From the NCBI RefSeq assembly GCF_900102105.1, contig NZ_FNBB01000001.1:744001-808000 (forward strand): a stretch of 64,000 nt of DNA. Reading direction: 5' to 3'. The notes under the pieces were generated by a model. That model made no database searches. It was not told where the DNA came from and saw nothing but the letters and a program-made list of their open reading frames with translations. This DNA is from Agrobacterium pusense. GTDB lineage: Bacteria > Pseudomonadota > Alphaproteobacteria > Rhizobiales > Rhizobiaceae. This document shows, one piece after another, positions 45,477 through 54,772 of the stretch (positions within the stretch are counted from its first letter, which is position 1; every line of letters begins with the position of its first letter). Position numbers and translations under genes: made by a program.

Positions 45477-46499
45477 ATGCCGAAGACGTCCGATACCGAA
45501 TATCTGTCCTTTCCAATCCTTCTTGGCGACATCGGCGGCACCAATGCCCGCTTTTCCATCCTGATCGATTCCTTTGCGGAGCCCGTGCACCTCACGACGG
45601 TGAAGACGGCGGAATACCCAACCATTGACGACGCCATCCAGCAGGCTGTTCTGGACAAGACCTCGCTTCAGCCCGTCTCGACCATTCTTGCCATTGCCGG
45701 CCCGATCGAAGGTGACGAGATACCGCTCACCAACTGCCATTGGGTCGTCAAGCCGAAGGGAATGCTCGCCAATCTCGGCCTGAAGGACGTCATCGTCATC
45801 AATGACTTCGAGGCGCAGGCGCTCGCGATTGCGGCTCTGGACGACAACAACCGCGACGCCATCGGCTCCGGCAAAAAAGACGTGCTGGCCTCCCGCGTCG
45901 TTCTTGGACCGGGCACGGGACTTGGTGTGGCCGGCCTGGTTTATGCGCGCCATATGTGGTTTCCGGTTCCGGGCGAAGGCGGCCATATCGATATCGGCCC
46001 GAGAAGCGCGCGTGACTACGCGGTTTTCCCGCATATCGAAACCATCGAAGGTCGCGTCGCTGGCGAACAGATTCTGTGCGGGCGCGGGCTGGTCAATCTT
46101 TACCGCGCCGTCTGCAAGGCCGATGGCATCGAAGCCGTCTTTTCCGATCCGGCCGATATTACCGCGCAGGGGCTCACGGGCGAGAATGCACAGGCCAAAG
46201 AAACGCTTTCGCTTTTCAGCACCTATCTCGGCCGCGTGGCGGGCGACCTCGCGCTTATCTTCATGGCCAAGGGCGGCGTTTATCTCGCGGGCGGCATTTC
46301 GCAGAAGATCATTCCGGCGCTCAAGAGCCCGGAATTCCGGACCGCCTTTGAAGACAAGGCGCCGCACAGCGCGCTGATGCGGACCATCCCCACCTTCGTC
46401 GTCACCCACCCGCAGGCGGCCCTTTCCGGCCTCGCCACCTATGCGAGAACACCTTCCGATTTCGGCCTGGCGCTGGACGGGCGGCGCTGGAGGGTCTGA
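45477..46499 (+). CDS. glk: glucokinase
   Basis: A 340-residue ROK-unrelated Glk-type kinase. It has the ATP/phosphate motif [15 protein letters not shown], the substrate region [17 protein letters not shown] and [14 protein letters not shown]. It phosphorylates glucose. I used the ATG at 45477 ([11 protein letters not shown]), after a GGAACAGG stretch; an ATG at 45465 lies four codons earlier. It follows mgsA closely. Confidence 0.94.
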   Translation: MPKTSDTEYLSFPILLGDIGGTNARFSILIDSFAEPVHLTTVKTAEYPTIDDAIQQAVLDKTSLQPVSTILAIAGPIEGDEIPLTNCHWVVKPKGMLANLGLKDVIVINDFEAQALAIAALDDNNRDAIGSGKKDVLASRVVLGPGTGLGVAGLVYARHMWFPVPGEGGHIDIGPRSARDYAVFPHIETIEGRVAGEQILCGRGLVNLYRAVCKADGIEAVFSDPADITAQGLTGENAQAKETLSLFSTYLGRVAGDLALIFMAKGGVYLAGGISQKIIPALKSPEFRTAFEDKAPHSALMRTIPTFVVTHPQAALSGLATYARTPSDFGLALDGRRWRV

Positions 46500-46625
46500 T
46501 CGCCCGAACCGTTACGACGTGATGCTTGCGAAGCGGGCGGACGGTCTTTAACGTCAATGCGGAACACATCAAACATCCGATACCGGCGGGTTCCGATCCG
46601 CCCGACATGAGAAGTGAGTGACAGC

Positions 46626-47453
46626 ATGGGCAGCAGCGGCATGAAACTGGTGGTGGTCGGCGCGGCGGGCCGCATGGGACAGGCGTTGATCCGCCTCATT
46701 CACCAGACGCCGGGCGTTCAGCTGCATGCTGCGGTCGCGCGCGAGGGTTCGGCCTTTGTGGGCCGCGATGCCGGGGAGATTGCCGGTCTCGGCCCCATCG
46801 GCGTCGAAATCACCAGCGATCCGCTGCAGGCATTTCTCCACGCCGAAGGGGTGATCGACTTCACTTCATCGGCAACCAGCGTCACCTTTGCCGGTCTCGC
46901 TGCACAGGCCCGCATCGTGCATGTCATCGGCACCACGGGCTGCGCGCCGGAAGATGAGGAAAAATTCAAGGCGGCGTCGCGCCATGCCCGCATCGTCAAG
47001 TCGGGCAATATGAGCCTCGGTGTCAACCTGCTCAGCGTCTTGACGCAGCAGGCGGCGCAGGCGCTGGATGCGCAGACCTGGGATATTGAAATCCTGGAAA
47101 TGCACCACAAGCACAAGGTGGATGCACCTTCCGGCACAGCGCTGCTGCTGGGCGAAGCCGCCGCCGCCGGCCGCAACGTCGATCTTTCCACGTCATCCGT
47201 TCGTGTGCGTGACGGCCATACCGGGGCGCGCGAGACCGGAACCATCGGCTTTGCCACACTGCGCGGTGGTTCGGTGATCGGTGAACATTCTGTCATCTTC
47301 GCCGGCGAAGGCGAGCGCGTCGAACTTTCCCATTACGCTGGCGACCGCTCCATCTTCGCGCGCGGCGCAATCACGGCAGCGGTCTGGGCCTTCGACAAGA
47401 AGCCCGGTTTCTATTCGATGCTGGATGTGCTGGGGTTGTCGCAGGCGGAATAG
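46626..47453 (+). CDS. dapB: 4-hydroxy-tetrahydrodipicolinate reductase
   Basis: A 275-residue protein with the NAD(P) motif [16 protein letters not shown], the substrate and catalytic region [20 protein letters not shown] and the hinge [13 protein letters not shown]. It reduces hydroxytetrahydrodipicolinate in lysine and meso-diaminopimelate synthesis. The ATG at 46626 is preferred; a GTG at 46614 is an alternative. It converges on phnF. Confidence 0.95.
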   Translation: MGSSGMKLVVVGAAGRMGQALIRLIHQTPGVQLHAAVAREGSAFVGRDAGEIAGLGPIGVEITSDPLQAFLHAEGVIDFTSSATSVTFAGLAAQARIVHVIGTTGCAPEDEEKFKAASRHARIVKSGNMSLGVNLLSVLTQQAAQALDAQTWDIEILEMHHKHKVDAPSGTALLLGEAAAAGRNVDLSTSSVRVRDGHTGARETGTIGFATLRGGSVIGEHSVIFAGEGERVELSHYAGDRSIFARGAITAAVWAFDKKPGFYSMLDVLGLSQAE

Positions 47454-47474
47454 TCTTCCACCTCGATTTTGACC

Positions 47475-48212
47475 TTAGTTTTCCACCGTGAATTCGACCG
47501 TATCGGCCGAAAAGCGGCTGATGGCGTATTGCACCGGCACGCCGTCCATATCTGCGTTCAGTGCCTGTGTTATCAGCAGGATGGCGCCTGGTGACAACTC
47601 GAGATCGGCGAGATCGCGCGTATCCGCGTGACTAGCGGAAATGACGGTCGAAATGCGCACGTAGTCAGCCACGCCAAGCATCTTGAACGCAGCCGTAATG
47701 GAGCCACTTTTCTGATAAGCCTCTCCTATTCCGGCAAAACGGTCGGCGGGAAACCACGTGGTCGAGCGGGAGACCGGGCGAGTGTCCGCCTTGCGGAGCG
47801 TTTCGAGACGTATGAGCGGCGCACCCAGCGGCAATTGCAATCGCGCCGCCAGATCGGCATTGGCTGGCTCGGTGATGTGGGAAAGCAGCAGCGCCTCCAT
47901 TTCCCTTACCTGATCGCCGATGCCAGCCGTGAAGCGCGTGCGTAGCGATATCGGAAAGCTCAAACGCTCCTTGCGGGCGATGATCGTGCCGCGTCCCTGC
48001 ATCGGCTCGAGTATGCCCTCGCTCGCCAGTGCGGCAATGGCACTCCGGACAGTATGGCGGTTGACGCCGAATTTTTGCGCCAATGTCATTTCTGGCGGTA
48101 ACATTCCGGTTTCGTCGTGATCACCAGCGGCGATTTCGCCTCTGATCCGGTCGGCAATCTGCCGCCAGAGCGCCACTCCATTCTTTCTTTTCATCGTTGC
48201 CGAAGGGCTCAT
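47475..48212 (-). CDS. phnF: phosphonate metabolism regulator PhnF (GntR/HutC)
   Basis: A 245-residue protein. The GntR winged helix (ALWRQIADRIRGEIAAGDHD, TLAQKFGVNRHTVRSAIAALASEGIL) is followed by a UTRA effector domain (DTRPVSRSTTWFPADRF). PhnF represses phosphonate genes in other bacteria. It is divergent from phnG across 82 bp that contain a PHO box and an 18-bp palindrome. The start may be 48212 or Met7 at 48194; with the former the PHO box overlaps the start codon. Confidence 0.92.
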   Translation of the reverse strand: MSPSATMKRKNGVALWRQIADRIRGEIAAGDHDETGMLPPEMTLAQKFGVNRHTVRSAIAALASEGILEPMQGRGTIIARKERLSFPISLRTRFTAGIGDQVREMEALLLSHITEPANADLAARLQLPLGAPLIRLETLRKADTRPVSRSTTWFPADRFAGIGEAYQKSGSITAAFKMLGVADYVRISTVISASHADTRDLADLELSPGAILLITQALNADMDGVPVQYAISRFSADTVEFTVEN

Positions 48213-48228
48213 GTCACACGCTTGTCAT
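48211..48228 (+). promoter_or_regulatory. PHO box (PhoB site) of phnGHIJKL
   Basis: Heptamers ATGTCAC and TTGTCAT are separated by ACGC, giving the 11-bp repeat spacing of the PHO box (CTGTCAT-N4-CTGTCAT). It lies about 67 bp upstream of phnG, with TTATAG/TTATAT -10 candidates at 48242-48254. It fits induction of C-P lyase under phosphate starvation. Confidence 0.72.
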
Positions 48229-48262
48229 TCATCGCCATTACTTATAGCTTATATTGTATATT

Positions 48263-48280
48263 TGTCTATATCAATAGACA
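48263..48280. promoter_or_regulatory. Perfect palindrome, likely PhnF operator
   Basis: TGTCTAT-ATCA-ATAGACA, with two perfect 7-bp arms, lies between the presumed -10 and the phnG ATG (15 bp upstream of it). GntR/HutC proteins bind such short inverted repeats. Its position near +1 suits repression by the divergently encoded PhnF. Confidence 0.65.
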
Positions 48281-48294
48281 TTAGAGGTCAAGCG

Positions 48295-48756
48295 ATGACG
48301 AACGATACGGCAGACATACACGCAGGCAGAAAAAGAGCGGCAGCGCTTCTTGCCCGCGCCACGGTTCAGGAACTTGAAACGGCTTGGAACCGCCAGGGTG
48401 AGAACCCCAAAACGGAAACCGTACGCGGGCCGGAAACCGGGCTGGTGATGGTCAAGGGCCGGATCGGCGGTGGCGGCGCTCCTTTCAACCTCGGTGAAAC
48501 GACAGTCACCCGGGCGACGATCAAGTTGGCCTCCGGCACCGTGGGTCATGCGCATGTTCTCGGCACCGGTCGCAAAAAAGCCTGGTACGCCGCCGTTTTC
48601 GATGCGCTCTGGCAGGAAAGCCCGACACGGGATTTCATCGAGACCGAGCTTCTCTCGCCTCTCGAAAAAAGGCTGACCGCAGAGAAAGAGCGGACAATGA
48701 AAGAGACTGCCGCCACACGGGTCGATTTCTTTACCATGGTTCGAGGAGAAGATTGA
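48295..48756 (+). CDS. phnG: phosphonate C-P lyase subunit PhnG
   Basis: A 153-residue protein with the PhnG pattern: KRAAALLARATVQELETAW, GLVMVKGRIGGGGAPFNLGETTVTRATIKL and GHAHVLGTGRKKAWYAAVFDAL. It is part of the PhnGHIJ core that couples phosphonate to ATP ribose. The ATG follows AGAGG. Its stop overlaps the phnH ATG by one base. Confidence 0.94.
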   Translation: MTNDTADIHAGRKRAAALLARATVQELETAWNRQGENPKTETVRGPETGLVMVKGRIGGGGAPFNLGETTVTRATIKLASGTVGHAHVLGTGRKKAWYAAVFDALWQESPTRDFIETELLSPLEKRLTAEKERTMKETAATRVDFFTMVRGED

Positions 48757-49364
48757 TGGGTGTCAAGGCCGAAGCACTGACGGGCGGTTTCTCCAACGCC
48801 GTCTTCGATTCCCAACGGGTTTTCAAAAAACTGATGGACGGCATGGCCCGTCCGGGCACCACACAGGCGGTCGAAACAGCAGTCTTTCCGCCGCTGCCGC
48901 TTGCCGCGGCGACCGGAGCGGTTCTGCTGGCGCTCTGTGACCATGACACTCCGGTCTGGCTAAGCGGTGCACTACGAAAAACCGCGGTCCCCGGCTGGAT
49001 CGGTTTTCACACTGGCGCAGCTGCGACAGAAGAAAAGGGCACGGCACATTTCGCGGTCTTCGAGGCCGGCAGCGCCGTTTCGTCCTTCGGTCTCTTCGCT
49101 CTGGGAAGCCAGGAATATCCCGACCGTTCCACCACGCTCATCATCGAGTTGCCTGATCTCGATGGCGGTCGGGAATTGCAGCTTTCCGGCCCTGGCATCC
49201 GCCACGTCAACGTGATCAGTCCTTCCGGTCTGCCCGACATATTCCCGAGGCTCTGGGCGGAGAACAACGCCTTCTTCCCGCGCGGCGTCGACGTGATCCT
49301 GACGGCTGGCGATAAATTCGTCTGCCTGCCGCGCACGACGCGCATCAAACTCGTGGAGTCATAA
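48756..49364 (+). CDS. phnH: phosphonate C-P lyase subunit PhnH
   Basis: A 202-residue PhnH. Features are GGFSNAVFDSQRVFKKLMDGMARPGT near the N terminus and WAENNAFFPRGVDVILTAGDKFVCLPRTT at the C terminus. It is a dimeric core subunit of the C-P lyase complex. GAGGAGAAG precedes the ATG at 48756. phnI follows after one base. Confidence 0.94.
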   Translation: MGVKAEALTGGFSNAVFDSQRVFKKLMDGMARPGTTQAVETAVFPPLPLAAATGAVLLALCDHDTPVWLSGALRKTAVPGWIGFHTGAAATEEKGTAHFAVFEAGSAVSSFGLFALGSQEYPDRSTTLIIELPDLDGGRELQLSGPGIRHVNVISPSGLPDIFPRLWAENNAFFPRGVDVILTAGDKFVCLPRTTRIKLVES

Positions 49365-49365
49365 G

Positions 49366-50475
49366 ATGTATGTTGCTGTCAAAGGCGGTGAAACCGCCAT
49401 CGCCAATGCCCACCGGCTTCTGGCCGACAAGCGGCGCGGAGACCGGGACCTGCCGGCCATGACGGTCGCGCAGATCGTTTCACAGCTTTCACTCGCTGTC
49501 GACAGGGTGATGGCGGAAGCGTCTCTCTACGATCAGTCGCTCGCGGCCCTTGCCATCAAGCAGGCGCGCGGCGACATGATCGAAGCCATCTTTCTGCTGC
49601 GTGCCTACCGCACCACGCTGCCGCGCTTCGGTTACTCGGTACCGGTGGACACAGCGGATATGACGGTGAGGCGGCGCGTTTCCGCGACTTACAAGGACCT
49701 GCCGGGCGGACAATTGCTGGGGCCGACCTTCGATTATACCCACCGCCTGCTCGACCCCTCCCTTCTCGAAGACCAAACGGTCGAAGCAGCAACCCAGCGG
49801 GATAGCGAGCCGGAACATGTCATGCGCGTTTCCGATATTCTCGCCCAGGAAGGGCTGATCGAAAGCGATGGCGAATTGCCGGACGACCATATTGCCGGTG
49901 ACCTGACGCGGGAACCGATGGAATTCCCGATGTCGCGCGATCTGCGCCTGCAATCACTGGCACGCGGCGATGAGGGTTTTCTTCTGGCGCTCGCTTACTC
50001 CACGCAGCGCGGCTACGGCCGGACACATCCTTTTGTCGGCGAGATTCGCATCGGTGAAGTTGAAATCCAGCTAGACGTGCCGGAACTTGGCTTCGCGGTC
50101 TCATTGGGCGATATCCAGGTTACCGAATGCCAGATGGTGAACCAGTTCAAGGGTTCGTCCAAGGCCCCTCCGCAATTCACGCGAGGTTATGGCTTGGTGT
50201 TTGGTCAGAGCGAGCGCAAGGCGATGGCGATGTCGCTGGTCGACCGTGCACTACGCGCCGGCGAATTCGGCGAAGATGTCGTAGCGCCAGCGCAGGACGA
50301 AGAATTTGTCATCTCACACGCCGACAACGTGCAGGCAACTGGCTTTGTCGAACATCTGAAACTGCCGCATTACGTGGATTTCCAGGCTGAACTCGGGCTC
50401 GTCCGAAAAATGCGTGCTGATTTCGAAGCGACGAACGCGACTGGCGCGGAATGGATGGGCGATGCGGCCGAATGA
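49366..50475 (+). CDS. phnI: phosphonate C-P lyase subunit PhnI
   Basis: A 369-residue protein. It has the family opening MYVAVKGGETAIANAHRLL, the central FPMSRDLRLQSLARGDEGF and ITVTECQMV-type core (IQVTECQMVNQFKGSSKAPPQ), and the C-terminal THADNVQATGF-like HADNVQATGFVEHLKLPHYV. It carries the nucleosidase active site that, with PhnG, PhnH and PhnL, displaces adenine from ATP. A 133-bp gap with an antisense small gene separates it from phnJ. Confidence 0.94.
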   Translation: MYVAVKGGETAIANAHRLLADKRRGDRDLPAMTVAQIVSQLSLAVDRVMAEASLYDQSLAALAIKQARGDMIEAIFLLRAYRTTLPRFGYSVPVDTADMTVRRRVSATYKDLPGGQLLGPTFDYTHRLLDPSLLEDQTVEAATQRDSEPEHVMRVSDILAQEGLIESDGELPDDHIAGDLTREPMEFPMSRDLRLQSLARGDEGFLLALAYSTQRGYGRTHPFVGEIRIGEVEIQLDVPELGFAVSLGDIQVTECQMVNQFKGSSKAPPQFTRGYGLVFGQSERKAMAMSLVDRALRAGEFGEDVVAPAQDEEFVISHADNVQATGFVEHLKLPHYVDFQAELGLVRKMRADFEATNATGAEWMGDAAE

Positions 50476-50476
50476 C

Positions 50477-50572
50477 TCAGCGGCTGTGCTGCTCGCCGAA
50501 CCAGTAAGCACAAAAGACGGTCGTTGCTGCAAAGACAGCAAAGAACACGGCTACAAGAATTCCAATCTCCAT
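50477..50572 (-). CDS. 31-residue single-pass membrane peptide, antisense in phnI-phnJ gap
   Basis: The minus strand encodes 31 residues from the ATG at 50572 to the TGA at 50477. One hydrophobic helix covers about residues 3-23 (IGILVAVFFAVFAATTVFC), followed by the short polar tail AYWFGEQHSR. AAGGAG (complement of 50582-50587) lies nine bases ahead of the ATG, a near-ideal ribosome-binding site. The gene fills the only large gap of the phnG-L operon, and its stop lies one base from the phnI stop. I do not recognise a family. Size and layout resemble small regulatory or accessory membrane proteins such as CydX or AcrZ, without sequence identity claimed. Confidence 0.55.
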   Translation of the reverse strand: MEIGILVAVFFAVFAATTVFCAYWFGEQHSR

Positions 50573-50608
50573 GAGCTTGTACTCCTTTTTTCACAAGGCT
50601 AACGCGCA

Positions 50609-51511
50609 ATGCTTGAAGAAGTTTCATTTGACGACGGACTGGCTGCCTACAACTTCGCCTATCTGGACGAACAGACCAAGCGGATGATCCGCCGGGCAAT
50701 CCTGAAAGCCATCGCGATTCCGGGTTATCAGGTTCCCTTCGCTTCCCGTGAAATGCCCATGCCCTATGGCTGGGGCACGGGCGGTGTGCAATTGACCGCC
50801 TCCATTCTTGGCCCCCACGACGTGCTGAAGGTAATCGACCAGGGAGCCGATGACACGACCAATGCGGTTTCCATCCGCGCCTTCTTCCAGAAGGTGTCTA
50901 ATGTTGCCGTCACGACCCGAACGAAGGATGCCACCATCATCCAGACGCGGCACCGCATTCCGGAAGAGGAACTGCATTCGGGCCAGGTGCTTGTCTATCA
51001 GGTACCCATTCCCGAGCCGTTGCGTTTCCTCGAGCCGCGCGACACCGAAACGCGTGTCATGCACGCGCTGGAGGAATATGGCCTGATGCACGTCAAGCTC
51101 TATGAGGACATTGCCCGCAACGGCCGCATCTCCACCACATACGCCTATCCGGTGAAGGTGGCCGGGCGTTATGTGATGGATCCATCGCCAACCCCGAAAT
51201 TCGACAACCCGAAAATGCACATGTCGGACGCGTTGCAGCTGTTCGGCGCCGGGCGCGAGAAGCGCATCTATGCCGTACCGCCCTACACCGACGTCGTCAG
51301 CCTCGATTTCGAGGATCATCCTTTTGAAATCCAGCGCTTCGACAAGCCCTGCGCGCTGTGCGGCGCAGAAAATGTCTATCTCGACGAGGTGGTGCTTGAT
51401 GACAGAGGCGGACGGATGTTCGTCTGCTCCGATACCGATCATTGCGAGGACCGCCGCGCCCATGGCCACAAGGGCCATATGCTGGCGGATGTGAAGGAGG
51501 CCGCAGAATGA
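50609..51511 (+). CDS. phnJ: C-P lyase catalytic subunit PhnJ (radical SAM-type)
   Basis: A 300-residue PhnJ. The [4Fe-4S] ligands lie near the C terminus at Cys248, Cys251, Cys273 and Cys279 (KPCALCGAENVY, then FVCSDTDHCEDR). It cleaves the carbon-phosphorus bond of the 5-phosphoribosyl phosphonate, releasing the hydrocarbon and the cyclic ribose phosphate. AAGG lies 12 bp before the ATG. The stop overlaps the phnK start. Confidence 0.95.
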   Translation: MLEEVSFDDGLAAYNFAYLDEQTKRMIRRAILKAIAIPGYQVPFASREMPMPYGWGTGGVQLTASILGPHDVLKVIDQGADDTTNAVSIRAFFQKVSNVAVTTRTKDATIIQTRHRIPEEELHSGQVLVYQVPIPEPLRFLEPRDTETRVMHALEEYGLMHVKLYEDIARNGRISTTYAYPVKVAGRYVMDPSPTPKFDNPKMHMSDALQLFGAGREKRIYAVPPYTDVVSLDFEDHPFEIQRFDKPCALCGAENVYLDEVVLDDRGGRMFVCSDTDHCEDRRAHGHKGHMLADVKEAAE

Positions 51512-52284
51512 GCGACGCACCGCTTCTCAAAGTCCGTGACGTTTCAAAATATTACGGTGACCGAGCCGGTTGCCGCAATGTCTCTTTCGAACTTTATCCA
51601 GGTGAAGTTCTCGCCATAGTCGGCGAATCCGGTTCCGGCAAAACCACGCTCCTCAACTGCATTTCCACCCGGCTGATGCCAACGGCAGGCAGCGTGGAAT
51701 ATCGCATGCGCGACGGCTCTATGCGCGATCTCTACCATATGGGTGAGGCCGAACGGCGTTTCCTGATGCGCACCGACTGGGGCTTCGTGCATCAGAACCC
51801 GGCAGACGGGTTGCGAATGGCGGTTTCGGCCGGTGCAAACGTCGGCGAGCGGCTGATGGCAGTTGGCAACCGGCATTACGGGAATATCAGGCAATCTGCC
51901 AGCGAATGGCTGGAGAGGGTGGAAATCGGCACCGACCGTATCGATGATCAGCCGCGCGCCTTCTCAGGCGGCATGCGCCAGCGTTTGCAGATCGCCCGCA
52001 ATCTCGTCACCTCGCCGCGCCTGGTTTTCATGGATGAGCCAACAGGTGGTCTCGATGTGTCCGTGCAGGCGCGTCTGCTTGATCTTGTGCGTGGCCTCGT
52101 CAACGATCTCGGCCTCGCCGTCGTCGTCGTCACCCACGACCTCGCGGTAGCCCGGCTGCTGTCTCACCGCATGATGGTGATGAAGGGCGGCGACGTCATC
52201 GAGCACGGCCTGACCGACCGGGTGCTGGACGATCCGCGCGAGCCCTATACGCAATTGCTTGTTTCCTCCATCTTGCAGGTTTGA
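51508..52284 (+). CDS. phnK: phosphonate C-P lyase system ATP-binding protein PhnK
   Basis: A 258-residue ABC-type ATPase. Walker A is [18 protein letters not shown], the signature FSGGMRQRLQIARNL, and Walker B LVFMDEPTGGLDVS. PhnK docks on the PhnGHIJ core rather than serving a transporter; no permease lies next to it here. The ATG overlaps the phnJ stop. Confidence 0.94.
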   Translation: MSDAPLLKVRDVSKYYGDRAGCRNVSFELYPGEVLAIVGESGSGKTTLLNCISTRLMPTAGSVEYRMRDGSMRDLYHMGEAERRFLMRTDWGFVHQNPADGLRMAVSAGANVGERLMAVGNRHYGNIRQSASEWLERVEIGTDRIDDQPRAFSGGMRQRLQIARNLVTSPRLVFMDEPTGGLDVSVQARLLDLVRGLVNDLGLAVVVVTHDLAVARLLSHRMMVMKGGDVIEHGLTDRVLDDPREPYTQLLVSSILQV

Positions 52285-52288
52285 CGCC

Positions 52289-52996
52289 ATGCCGACGCCT
52301 CTCATCGTTTCGGAAGTCTTCAAAAGCTTCACCATGCATCTTCGCGACGGCATCGAACTGCCTGTCGTCCGCGATGTCAATTTCTCTGTCTGCAGCGGCG
52401 AATGCGTCGTGCTCGGCGGGCCCTCCGGCATCGGCAAGAGCTCGATCCTGAAGATGCTCTATGGCAACTATGCCATAGACAGCGGACAGATTCTGATCCG
52501 CCATGAGGGTGAAGTTGTCGACATCGGCAGCGCTTCCCCTCGCACGATCCTCGACATTCGCCATCGCACCATCGGTTATGTCAGCCAATTCCTGCGCACG
52601 GTGCCCCGCGTCGCCGCCATAGACGTTGTTGCCGAACCGCTTCTGGCGCGCAGGATTGCCACTGAAGAGGCACGTGAGCAGGCGGCCGCTCTGCTTTCGA
52701 AACTTAACCTGCCGCGCGAATTGTGGTCGTTGCCGCCCGCCACTTTCTCAGGTGGTGAACAACAGCGCGTCAACATCGCCCGCGGCTTCATCACCGATCA
52801 TGCGATCCTGCTCCTCGACGAGCCAACTGCTTCCCTTGATGCCACCAACCGGCGTGTCGTCGTCGAGATGATCAGGGAGAAAAAGGAAAAGGGCACGGCA
52901 CTGCTCGGCATCTTTCATGATGAAGAAGTGCGGGAAGCCGTGGCCGACCGCATTCTCGACGTTTCGCAGTTTTCTCCGCGGAAGGCTGCAGCATGA
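52289..52996 (+). CDS. phnL: phosphonate C-P lyase system protein PhnL
   Basis: A 235-residue ABC-type ATPase. Walker A is [19 protein letters not shown], the signature [15 protein letters not shown], and Walker [14 protein letters not shown]. It resembles LolD-type ATPases but is encoded with the C-P lyase core. The start is the ATG at 52289, four bases past the phnK stop; an upstream frame opening at 52259 overlaps phnK. Confidence 0.93.
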   Translation: MPTPLIVSEVFKSFTMHLRDGIELPVVRDVNFSVCSGECVVLGGPSGIGKSSILKMLYGNYAIDSGQILIRHEGEVVDIGSASPRTILDIRHRTIGYVSQFLRTVPRVAAIDVVAEPLLARRIATEEAREQAAALLSKLNLPRELWSLPPATFSGGEQQRVNIARGFITDHAILLLDEPTASLDATNRRVVVEMIREKKEKGTALLGIFHDEEVREAVADRILDVSQFSPRKAAA

Positions 52997-53610
52997 GTGT
53001 GAAGGTCGGCCTTGAGCCCGTCATCCACGAAACCGCCCGCGTCACCAACAGCGCGATCGGCCGCTACACCGAAATTTCGGAGCGCTGCCGGATCGAGGAG
53101 GTCGAGATGGGCGACTATTCCTATGTCATGCAGGACGGCGCCATCTGGTGCGCGACCATCGGCAAATTCGTCAACATCGCTGCCTCCGTCCGCATCAATG
53201 CCACCAATCATCCCATGCAGCGGGCGACCTTGCATCATTTCACCTATCGCGCGCGCAATTACTGGGACGATGCGGAAGACGAGACCGATTTTTTTGCCGC
53301 TCGCCGCGCCAGACGCGTTGTGATCGGTCACGATGTTTGGATCGGCCACGGCGCCACCATCCTGCCTGGGGTCGCCGTTGGAAACGGCGCGGTGATCGGA
53401 GCAGGTGCTGTCGTCTCGAGGGACGTAGCGCCCTACACCATCGTGGGAGGTGTACCCGCAAGACTGATCCGGGAGCGTTTCCCCGCAGAACTGGGCCGGC
53501 AGATGGATGACCTCCGCTGGTGGGATTGGGATCACAGAAGACTGCGCGACGCGCTCGATGATTTTCGCAGCATGGCGGCCGAGGATTTCATCATAAAATA
53601 TCGCGGCTGA
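52993..53610 (+). CDS. phosphonate-linked hexapeptide (left-handed beta-helix) acetyltransferase
   Basis: A 205-residue LbH-fold transferase with hexapeptide repeats ([78 protein letters not shown]). This type recurs in C-P lyase operons and may take the place of the GNAT-type PhnO, acetylating aminophosphonates. That role is inferred. The ATG overlaps the phnL stop and a terminator follows. Confidence 0.87.
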   Translation: MSVKVGLEPVIHETARVTNSAIGRYTEISERCRIEEVEMGDYSYVMQDGAIWCATIGKFVNIAASVRINATNHPMQRATLHHFTYRARNYWDDAEDETDFFAARRARRVVIGHDVWIGHGATILPGVAVGNGAVIGAGAVVSRDVAPYTIVGGVPARLIRERFPAELGRQMDDLRWWDWDHRRLRDALDDFRSMAAEDFIIKYRG

Positions 53611-53629
53611 AACATTACGGACCTGATCG

Positions 53630-53660
53630 ACCCCGGGAAGTTCCCGGGGTTTGCTTTTTC
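53630..53660 (+). terminator. Terminator of the phnG-L operon
   Basis: ACCCCGGGAA (53630-53639) pairs perfectly with TTCCCGGGGT (53641-53650), followed by TTGCTTTTTC. It separates the lyase operon from phnC. Confidence 0.82.
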
Positions 53661-53749
53661 AGTTTGGTGTCCTGAAGACGCGGCGGGCCGGTTCCCAGAC
53701 ATTCGCCGGCAAACATGCGGCCGCAACACTTGAGCTCTTTGTAATATTT

Positions 53750-53778
53750 TCTTCATCAAACTGACATTCGCACTTCAC
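53750..53778 (+). promoter_or_regulatory. PHO-box-like repeats upstream of phnC
   Basis: Three heptamers at 11-bp spacing, TCTTCAT, CTGACAT and ACTTCAC, resemble the PHO repeat; only the middle one is close to consensus. They lie 48 bp upstream of phnC. Context favours a PhoB site, but the match is weak. Confidence 0.45.
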
Positions 53779-53825
53779 GCACCGCTGTTACGCCGAACCC
53801 CGTCAAAAGAAGATTGGACGGGGAA

Positions 53826-54686
53826 ATGAGCTTTCACCTGAAGCAAGTCACGCGCCGTTTCGGCAATCACACCGCGGTCGATTCCGTGAATGTCGAAATT
53901 CCGCAGGGCCAGATGGTCGGCGTGATTGGACGTTCAGGCGCCGGCAAGTCGACGCTGCTGCGCATGATCAACCGCCTCGTCGATCCGTCCTCGGGTTCCA
54001 TTTATTTCAATGACACGGAAGTCTCGTCGCTGAAGGGGGCTGCACTGCGCAACTGGCAGCGCGACTGCGCCATGATCTTCCAGCAATTCAATCTTGTTCC
54101 GCGCCTCGACGTGCTCACCAATGTCATGCTTGGACGCCTCAACCACCGTTCCACGGCATTGAGCCTTTTTAATATCTTCACACATGAAGAGCGCCTGATG
54201 GCCATCGCCGCGCTGGAGCGGCTCGGCATCGAGCATGTGGCCATGCAGGCGGCCGGTACGCTTTCCGGCGGTCAGCAGCAGCGCGTCGCCATAGCCCGCG
54301 CCCTGATGCAGTCTCCGAAGATGGTCCTTGCCGACGAGCCGATCGCCTCGCTCGACCCGCTGAACGCCAAGATCGTGATGGACGCGCTGCGCGACATCAA
54401 TGAGCGTGAAGGTATCACCGTCATTACCAACCTGCACACGCTGGATACCGCGCGCAACTATTGCGAACGCATCATCGGCATGTCTCAGGGCCGCGTCGTT
54501 TTCGACGGAACGCCCGCCGAACTGACGGCCGCAGCCGTTACTGAGATTTACGGAACCGATTCTCAGGGATCCGGCATCGACGAGACCATGACCTCGACCA
54601 GCATCAATATTCCCGGCGCGCAGCTTGCCGCGCGTCCGGTGCAGCAATCTGCCGGTCCCGAACCGCTCGCTCTCGCCGGGCTCTGA
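53826..54686 (+). CDS. phnC: phosphonate ABC transporter ATP-binding protein
   Basis: A 286-residue ATPase. Walker A is [19 protein letters not shown], followed by the PhnC-specific [23 protein letters not shown], the signature [17 protein letters not shown] and Walker [13 protein letters not shown]. It powers phosphonate import through PhnE. The ATG at 53826 follows GACGGGG. phnD follows after 86 bp. Confidence 0.94.
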   Translation: MSFHLKQVTRRFGNHTAVDSVNVEIPQGQMVGVIGRSGAGKSTLLRMINRLVDPSSGSIYFNDTEVSSLKGAALRNWQRDCAMIFQQFNLVPRLDVLTNVMLGRLNHRSTALSLFNIFTHEERLMAIAALERLGIEHVAMQAAGTLSGGQQQRVAIARALMQSPKMVLADEPIASLDPLNAKIVMDALRDINEREGITVITNLHTLDTARNYCERIIGMSQGRVVFDGTPAELTAAAVTEIYGTDSQGSGIDETMTSTSINIPGAQLAARPVQQSAGPEPLALAGL

Positions 54687-54772
54687 GGGAACCGCCCAGC
54701 ATCGTTTGCGCCCGCGTCAAGGGCCGATGGTTCACAACAAACTCCGGCTTGCCGGGAAACAGGAGAAAGTCC

